Assembly (NCBI GenBank): GCA_944323365.1
Contig: CALUSG010000009.1
Location: forward strand, 1-35,510
DNA: 35,510 nt
Reading direction: 5' to 3'
Source: Candidatus Gastranaerophilales bacterium
GTDB taxonomy: Bacteria; Cyanobacteriota; Vampirovibrionia; Gastranaerophilales; Gastranaerophilaceae
This document shows positions 30,660 to 35,510 of this stretch, piece by piece. The notes below the pieces were generated by a model. That model was not told the DNA's origin. It ran no database searches and saw only the letters and a list, made by a program, of their open reading frames with translations. The translations under genes and the position numbers were made by a program. How positions within the stretch are numbered: position 1 is the first letter of the stretch; each line of letters begins with the position of its first letter.

Positions 30660-31532
30660 TTAGTGTTTTTGAAATACCATTACATATTCGTGTTTGAATA
30701 TATAGAATCCGCCGGCAAGAGCTCTATAACGCCATAGATTAGCGGTTTTGCCTTTAGCACGTTCATTGCCCTGCATATCTTTTACGATTATTGCTTTTAG
30801 AGCAAATCCGAGTTTTTGCATTCTAGCCATGCATTCAAAGCCAAGCGGCTGCACTTCTGAATTTTTATAGCTGTCGCCTATAATCAATGCTGCGAATCTT
30901 CCCTTTTCAAGCAAATCATAACCGTTTTTTGCTACTTTTTCAAATAAGTTATAGAATTCTTTGGTTGATTCACAGTTTGATAAATCTTCTTTTTTGTCTG
31001 AAAATTTTATAATATCATCATAAGGCGGATGGAGAATTAAAAACTGTGCAAAGTCTTCGCCCATAATATCAAGTCTTGCCTTGATTTTTTCTTTGGCAAG
31101 TTCTGATGCTGAATCAGCACAAATAATATTTACATCTGTTACAAGCTGTTTTGGAGTAAATTTTTCAGAAACTTTTTCTGCTAAATCTTCTTTTAATTCG
31201 ACTCCTATGCAGCGTCTATTCATGTTAATTGCTTCTATGCCTGATGTTCCTGAACCAAAAAATAAGTCCAGTACAATATCATTTTTCTTTGTAAATCTTT
31301 CATACAATTGTTGTGCAATTTGAGGGATATAATTGCCGTGATATTCGTTTGAATGCCCGTGTTCTTTTAGTCTTGACGGAAATTCCCACAAAGTATCTGT
31401 TTTTATATGTGAATAATCTCTCCAGGCATTTAAGTTTATATCACTATATTTAGTTGTTTTTATTTCTTTTACAACCTGTAAATCTGCTTTTTTAGCCGGT
31501 TTTAGTTTTGTATTAGTTTTAGTCTTAGCCAA
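30660..31532 (-). CDS. Orphan DNA methyltransferase (amino-methyltransferase type)
   Basis: The 290-residue protein has the AdoMet-binding motif I (LDLFFGSGTSGIEAI, about 88-102) before the catalytic motif IV (LILHPPYDDII; HPPY at 168-171), where DPPY or SPPY is more usual. Upstream it has W.FP.R.KEHGHSNEYHGNYIP, seen in many N6-adenine/N4-cytosine enzymes. The N-terminus (about 1-28) is Lys-rich. No restriction enzyme or second subunit is adjacent, so it may be a solitary regulatory or anti-restriction methylase. The start is TTG (31532), preceded by GGGG at correct spacing. Target sequence and base cannot be read from here. Confidence 0.85.
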   Translation of the reverse strand: MAKTKTNTKLKPAKKADLQVVKEIKTTKYSDINLNAWRDYSHIKTDTLWEFPSRLKEHGHSNEYHGNYIPQIAQQLYERFTKKNDIVLDLFFGSGTSGIEAINMNRRCIGVELKEDLAEKVSEKFTPKQLVTDVNIICADSASELAKEKIKARLDIMGEDFAQFLILHPPYDDIIKFSDKKEDLSNCESTKEFYNLFEKVAKNGYDLLEKGRFAALIIGDSYKNSEVQPLGFECMARMQKLGFALKAIIVKDMQGNERAKGKTANLWRYRALAGGFYIFKHEYVMVFQKH

Positions 31533-31573
31533 TGATTTTCCCCAATTAAATAATTATAGGTTTATTTTATAGA

Positions 31574-31600
31574 AATGTTTCAAATTTGTAATCAAACATT
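31574..31600. promoter_or_regulatory. AATGTTT / AAACATT inverted repeat between divergent genes
   Basis: Seven-base arms (31574-31580 and 31594-31600) with a 13-base spacer, between the methyltransferase start and the PiT-like gene. It overlaps a possible minus-strand -35 box (TTGAAA) and could be an operator shared by both genes. Confidence 0.4.
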
Positions 31601-31646
31601 TAGATGAATTTGTGTTTGTAGTAAATTAAAATTGAATGGAGGAAGT

Positions 31647-32660
31647 ATGTTAGAAAACGGATTTACATTAAACACAATTTTTATGATAACAGGCTTCCTG
31701 CTTGCCATGTTTTCATGTGTATCAAATGATATTATACAGACCTTAGGAACATTTTTAACGGCAAATAAAAAAACGAATTCATTATATATATGGGCATTTA
31801 CAAGTATAATATTAATATTGACAATAGGTATCGGGTGGTTAGTAAATGACGGCGATATGTCTTTTGGACGTTTAGACAGAATTCCGGTGACGCATACTTT
31901 TACTATTATACATGTTTTACCCCCGATAATATTATTAATTTTAACACGCTATGGCATACCTGTTGCCACAGCGTTTTTAATATTAAGTATTTTTTCAATC
32001 AGTGATGTACATGTTATTGGTTTAATGCTTACAAAATCATTTATAGGCTATGCGGTGGCATTTGTTTGTTCATTAGTTATTTATAATATAATAGCAAGAC
32101 CTATTGAAAGATATTTTTATTATACGCAAAAGAAACATTCGAAGAATATTTCTAAGTGGTGGATGGTAGCAAAATGGTGTTCTACAGCATTTTTATGGTC
32201 ACAGTGGATAATGCAGGATGCTGCTAATTTATTTGTTTATTTGCCAAGGAAAGCGTCTTTGGGTGAATTAATATTTGTACTTGTTTCTTGTACGATATTT
32301 TTGGGATATATAGCATATAACCGAGGCGGAGAAATTCAGAATATAGTAAAAATGAAAACAAATGTACAGGATCCTCGTTCCGCAACAATTATAGATTTAA
32401 TATACGCATCACTATTGTTATATTTCATTCAATTAAACAATATACCGATGTCAACGACGTGGGTATTTTTAGGGTTATTGGCCGGCAGAGAAATTGCTTT
32501 GTACCACAGACTACGTTTTGAATCACCTAAAAAAATGTACAAGCATATATTTAAAGATCTTGCAAAAGTAACATTTGGTATGATTGTATCATTGTTGGTA
32601 GTAGTGATTTTGACACAGTTTCATGTAGTTAAAGACTTTTTTATAATGCATTTTATGTAG
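31647..32660 (+). CDS. PiT/SLC20-like permease, divergent
   Basis: This 337-residue membrane protein has about ten hydrophobic helices. Two short segments recall the inverted repeats of PiT phosphate transporters: SNDIIQTLGTFL near the N-terminus (PiT: GANDVANAFGT) and NNIPMSTTWVFLGLLAGRE in the C-terminal half (PiT: STTH..VG). Both are degenerate, so the substrate may be phosphate or another anion. GGAGG (31638-31642) fixes the ATG at 31647; an in-frame TTG at 31632 lies upstream of that site. mutL starts seven bases after the stop, so the pair is probably co-transcribed. Confidence 0.7.
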   Translation: MLENGFTLNTIFMITGFLLAMFSCVSNDIIQTLGTFLTANKKTNSLYIWAFTSIILILTIGIGWLVNDGDMSFGRLDRIPVTHTFTIIHVLPPIILLILTRYGIPVATAFLILSIFSISDVHVIGLMLTKSFIGYAVAFVCSLVIYNIIARPIERYFYYTQKKHSKNISKWWMVAKWCSTAFLWSQWIMQDAANLFVYLPRKASLGELIFVLVSCTIFLGYIAYNRGGEIQNIVKMKTNVQDPRSATIIDLIYASLLLYFIQLNNIPMSTTWVFLGLLAGREIALYHRLRFESPKKMYKHIFKDLAKVTFGMIVSLLVVVILTQFHVVKDFFIMHFM

Positions 32661-32667
32661 GTAGAAT

Positions 32668-34398
32668 ATGGCAAGAATACAGCAATTATCAAAACATTTA
32701 ATAAATCAAATTGCAGCGGGTGAAGTAATAGAACGTCCTGCATCAGTTGTAAAAGAATTAACAGAAAACTCAATAGATGCCGGTGCAACTAAGATAAGTG
32801 TAGAAATAACAAATGATTGTCGTAACATAAGAGTTGCTGACAATGGCTGCGGTATTCATCCGGAAGATATTATGCTGGCGTTCTCAAAGCATGCTACAAG
32901 TAAGATTAGAGATGACGAAGACTTATTTAATATTCATACGTTGGGATTTCGAGGAGAAGCATTATCCAGTATTATATCAATTTCAAAACTGACTTGTACA
33001 ACAAGGACAAATGATTTTGAAACAGGAACGAAAGTCAAATGTGAAAATTCCGAGGTTAAACAAGTTGAAACGGGTTGTGCTATCGGAACAATAATGGATA
33101 TAAAAGACTTATTTTATAATATTCCGGCGAGATTAAAGTTTTTACGTAATCCGAATACGGAATTTGCATACATCCAGGAAATCATACAATCACTTGCAAT
33201 TGTAAATACAGAAGTAGCTTTTGAATTAAAAAGAAACGGTAAAGTAGTTTTAAAGACAACGGGTCAGGGTGATTTAGCTCAAACACTTAAGGAAGTATAT
33301 TCAGATGAAGTTGTAAAAAATTTAAAACCTGTGTTGAAAACGGATGAGTTGTCAGGTTTAAAAGTTAATGGAATGGTAAGTACACCTGATTATACAAGAT
33401 CAAGTAAGAAAAATTATCATTTATACATAAACTCTCGCCCCGTAAAATGCAGTGTAATACAAAAGGCTGTTGATACAGTGTATAAAACGTTAATTGCTAA
33501 CGGAAAATATCCATTTGTCGTATTAAACTTGGAAATTCCGCCTCAAGATGTTGATGTAAATGTGCATCCGACTAAAAAAGAGGTAAGATATAAAAATCCA
33601 AATCAAATTTTTAATTTTGTAAGGACAGCTGTTGAGGGTGGTTTGGCAAATTATACCGAACGAGAATTAAAGCCGATACCAAATGTCGTAAAATTAGAAC
33701 CGCAATCTAAAGATGTCAAAATTAAGAATGATGACATGTATGTTTCTGATATATTTCTTCAAAATTTTAACGAAGATATAGCTCCGTCAAAAGAGCCTGA
33801 AAGAGTTACACAACAGGTAATTCTTGAGGAAAAAATACAAATTCCCGAAGAAAATATTATAGGACAATATAAAAATACATATATTCTTATAGAGCAAGAC
33901 GACGGATTAGAAATTGTTGATCAACATATAGCCGAAGAAAGGTATATTTATGAAAAGTTAAAATCAGAAAAGCAAATTGCTTCACAGATTTTATTTGTTT
34001 CAGATGTGATAGAAGTTTCATCAACAGACATGTCTGTTATTAAGGAAAATATTGAAAAGTTTGAAAAATTTGGATTTGGTATAGAAATTTTAAACGAAAA
34101 AGAGCTTATATTCAAAAAAGTTCCTATGATGATAGCGAAAGTTAACCCAAAAGAGATTTTAGCGGATATTTTAGAAAATATAGACGGCGATATAGACAGA
34201 ATGGAAGAAAAAATTCTTATAACCACAGCTTGTAAAGCGTCTGTTAAAGCCGGACAAAAACTTTCTTTGTGGCAAATGCAAGAGATAATTAAAAAATGGC
34301 GGACTACTAAAATGCCTTATACTTGTCCTCATGGCAGACCTATTTCACATATAATTCCGCACAAGGAAATAGCATCGTTCTTTCAACGTCAGACCTGA
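32668..34398 (+). CDS. mutL: DNA mismatch repair protein MutL (endonuclease type)
   Basis: MutL links MutS mismatch recognition to strand incision. The 576-residue protein has the GHKL ATPase domain (LINQIAAGEVIERPASVVKELTENSIDAGA; ADNGCGI; TLGFRGEALSSI) in the first 330 residues, a linker (about 335-385), and a C-terminal dimer domain with the metal-dependent nicking motif (D418-QHIAEERYIYE, Ile where Ala is usual), ACKASVKAG and TCPHGRP. It therefore nicks DNA itself, as expected where MutH is absent. It converges with the 34407 gene, with eight bases between. Confidence 0.96.
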   Translation: MARIQQLSKHLINQIAAGEVIERPASVVKELTENSIDAGATKISVEITNDCRNIRVADNGCGIHPEDIMLAFSKHATSKIRDDEDLFNIHTLGFRGEALSSIISISKLTCTTRTNDFETGTKVKCENSEVKQVETGCAIGTIMDIKDLFYNIPARLKFLRNPNTEFAYIQEIIQSLAIVNTEVAFELKRNGKVVLKTTGQGDLAQTLKEVYSDEVVKNLKPVLKTDELSGLKVNGMVSTPDYTRSSKKNYHLYINSRPVKCSVIQKAVDTVYKTLIANGKYPFVVLNLEIPPQDVDVNVHPTKKEVRYKNPNQIFNFVRTAVEGGLANYTERELKPIPNVVKLEPQSKDVKIKNDDMYVSDIFLQNFNEDIAPSKEPERVTQQVILEEKIQIPEENIIGQYKNTYILIEQDDGLEIVDQHIAEERYIYEKLKSEKQIASQILFVSDVIEVSSTDMSVIKENIEKFEKFGFGIEILNEKELIFKKVPMMIAKVNPKEILADILENIDGDIDRMEEKILITTACKASVKAGQKLSLWQMQEIIKKWRTTKMPYTCPHGRPISHIIPHKEIASFFQRQT

Positions 34399-34406
34399 TA
34401 TATAAA

Positions 34407-35510
34407 TTAAGAGAAGGCTTTAAAAGATCTTTCAACATTTTTTTCAATTACACTTTTAATAGAATCATATTCGGTTTGAAGTGCAGAGTGTTCAGTATCG
34501 AGTTTTTTAAGATCATTGTCATATTTTTTATCTTTAGCTTCTATTTCATTTAATTTTTTCGTATATTCAGCTTCAGCTCTAGCGATTGCAACTTCGTCTT
34601 CAACTTCAACAATGTCCGGACAAGAACTGTATGAAGTTGAACACCATTTTGTATTCTCAAGCCCTGTTACGTCTTCGCCTTCTTCAACATATTTTACCTG
34701 TTCAAGTGTAACTACACCGTGTTCAAGTGCAAATTGTAACCATTCGGGACTTGTAAGCAAATTATCTTCTAATTGTTTGTAGTATTTGCCTGATTTACCT
34801 TCTTCTGATTTTGTTGTACTTGCTCCATTCATTCTATGCCACAAGTTTGTATACCATTCTGTTTTTGCATTTTCAGGATCAGGAACTGTTAAATCTATAA
34901 TTTTATTCATTGAATCTATCATTGCGGAAACACTGTTATATGCAGATTGTAAAGAATTAAGCCATTCTTGTACGTCCGCTTTCCATGCATTTACTTCATT
35001 TAAATATTTATCTTCCGCAGTTTCATATGCAGGCAGTTTATTATTATAATCAGTCCATAAGTCGGCGTTTTCCTGACGTTTAGATTCCCATGTTGCAAGC
35101 TCATTTTGATAAATAGCTAAATTTATTAGATAGTTTTCATATTTGATCATGTCTTGCTCATAATCAGCCATTTCCCTTCTATAATCAGACCAAGCTTGAT
35201 CCCACGTTTGATATTCAGAGCTGGCTTCATATTCTTTCAATGCAGCTTCATAAGCCGCATTATAAGCTACTTGATCCAGTCCAACACCTGAAATTATAGA
35301 GGCATTTGGCTTATATACTGCATCTTCATAAAATAATTCTTTTATACCTTCATTTATTTTTTCAGTCAAAGCTTCTTGTTCAGCCACATTTTCATATTCT
35401 TTAACCTTTAAAGCTAAATAATATAAATCTGTTGCTTTTTCACTCCAGGTTTTAAGGGTTATATTACCGTGCTCGTCTATTTTATAGTTATTTAACAATT
35501 TTTCTTCTTC
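34407..35510 (-). CDS. MGMAA-family surface-type protein with Trp/Tyr-rich coiled centre (5' end outside window)
   Basis: The frame is open from the window edge to the stop at 34407, giving at least 367 residues; the N-terminus is missing. The middle is a long, probably coiled-coil region rich in Tyr, Trp, Ala and Glu with repeated Y/W spacing (EYQTWDQAWSDYRREMADYEQDMIKYENYLINLAIYQNELATWESKRQ). The C-terminus is the family module (VEDEVAIARAEAEYTKKLNEIEAKDKKYDNDLKKLDTEHSALQTEYDSIKSVIEKNVERSFKAFS), nearly identical in its last 35 residues to the 25058 gene. Two Cys lie in WCSTSYSSCPD. No function is known. Confidence 0.82.
   Translation of the reverse strand, partial: EEEKLLNNYKIDEHGNITLKTWSEKATDLYYLALKVKEYENVAEQEALTEKINEGIKELFYEDAVYKPNASIISGVGLDQVAYNAAYEAALKEYEASSEYQTWDQAWSDYRREMADYEQDMIKYENYLINLAIYQNELATWESKRQENADLWTDYNNKLPAYETAEDKYLNEVNAWKADVQEWLNSLQSAYNSVSAMIDSMNKIIDLTVPDPENAKTEWYTNLWHRMNGASTTKSEEGKSGKYYKQLEDNLLTSPEWLQFALEHGVVTLEQVKYVEEGEDVTGLENTKWCSTSYSSCPDIVEVEDEVAIARAEAEYTKKLNEIEAKDKKYDNDLKKLDTEHSALQTEYDSIKSVIEKNVERSFKAFS

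Noticed and set aside
1-35510. CRISPR array, insertion sequence, prophage, tRNA or rRNA genes
   Set aside because: I saw no regularly spaced direct repeats, transposase, integrase or phage structural genes, or cloverleaf-like sequence in any gap.

Overview
The window is AT-rich, densely packed bacterial chromosome. It most resembles a gut member of the Gastranaerophilales (class Vampirovibrionia, formerly Melainabacteria, the non-photosynthetic sister lineage of Cyanobacteria). I base this on recalled family resemblance, not a search: several proteins beginning MGMAA(S/G)QAR with a shared C-terminal coiled coil, prepilins with the stereotyped FTLAEVLITLGIIG(I/V)VAA segment, and a set of helical or membrane proteins I cannot place outside this lineage. 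I see no plasmid, phage, insertion sequence, CRISPR array, tRNA or rRNA.

Layout. 1-384 (+) is the 3' end of a surface-protein-family gene. 415-1749 holds a PlsC-like acyltransferase and, divergently, a leaderless DtxR/MntR-type metal regulator. 1772-1809 has two tandem operator-like palindromes in front of an unknown membrane protein (1823-2818). 2823-5579 is an unknown operon with its own promoter: a 31-aa peptide, a zinc-ribbon/helical protein, a four-helix membrane protein with an internal duplication, and a small helical protein. 5681-6757 is a full surface-family member. 6887-8357 is a polyprenyl diphosphate synthase overlapping signal peptidase I. 8349-9549 has a small unknown gene and a pseudopilin. 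9793-14993 is the infA-rpmJ-rpsM-rpsK-rpsD-rpoA-rplQ-truA-rplM-rpsI block, with structured leaders before rpsM and rpsD. 15139-15468 is a minimal surface-family member. 15465-21822 (-) runs pheT, an exported SH3-like protein, rplI, a MetE-core-like protein, a CooC-like ATPase and folD. 22042-22755 is a second prepilin under a perfect consensus promoter, with a G10 tract upstream. 22880-24964 is fusA. 25058-26221 (-) is another surface-family member. 26413-30539 (-) is ileS coupled to a dicarboxylate symporter. 30660-31532 (-) is an orphan DNA methyltransferase. 31647-34398 is a PiT-like permease and mutL. 34407-35510 (-) is a fifth surface-family gene, cut by the window edge.

How parts fit together. 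Housekeeping genes dominate, but lineage-specific surface genes lie between them. Four of these genes (three surface-family members and the pseudopilin at 8851) have a TTAC...GTAA palindrome centred about 46-53 bases upstream of the predicted transcription start. That suggests one shared regulator, probably an activator, of the cell surface. Several genes appear to be transcribed without a 5' leader; the clearest are the DtxR-type gene (1372) and the pilin (22042), where the A of the ATG sits at the predicted +1. The MetE-like/CooC-like/FolD trio resembles part of a corrinoid-linked one-carbon pathway with no CO dehydrogenase in view.
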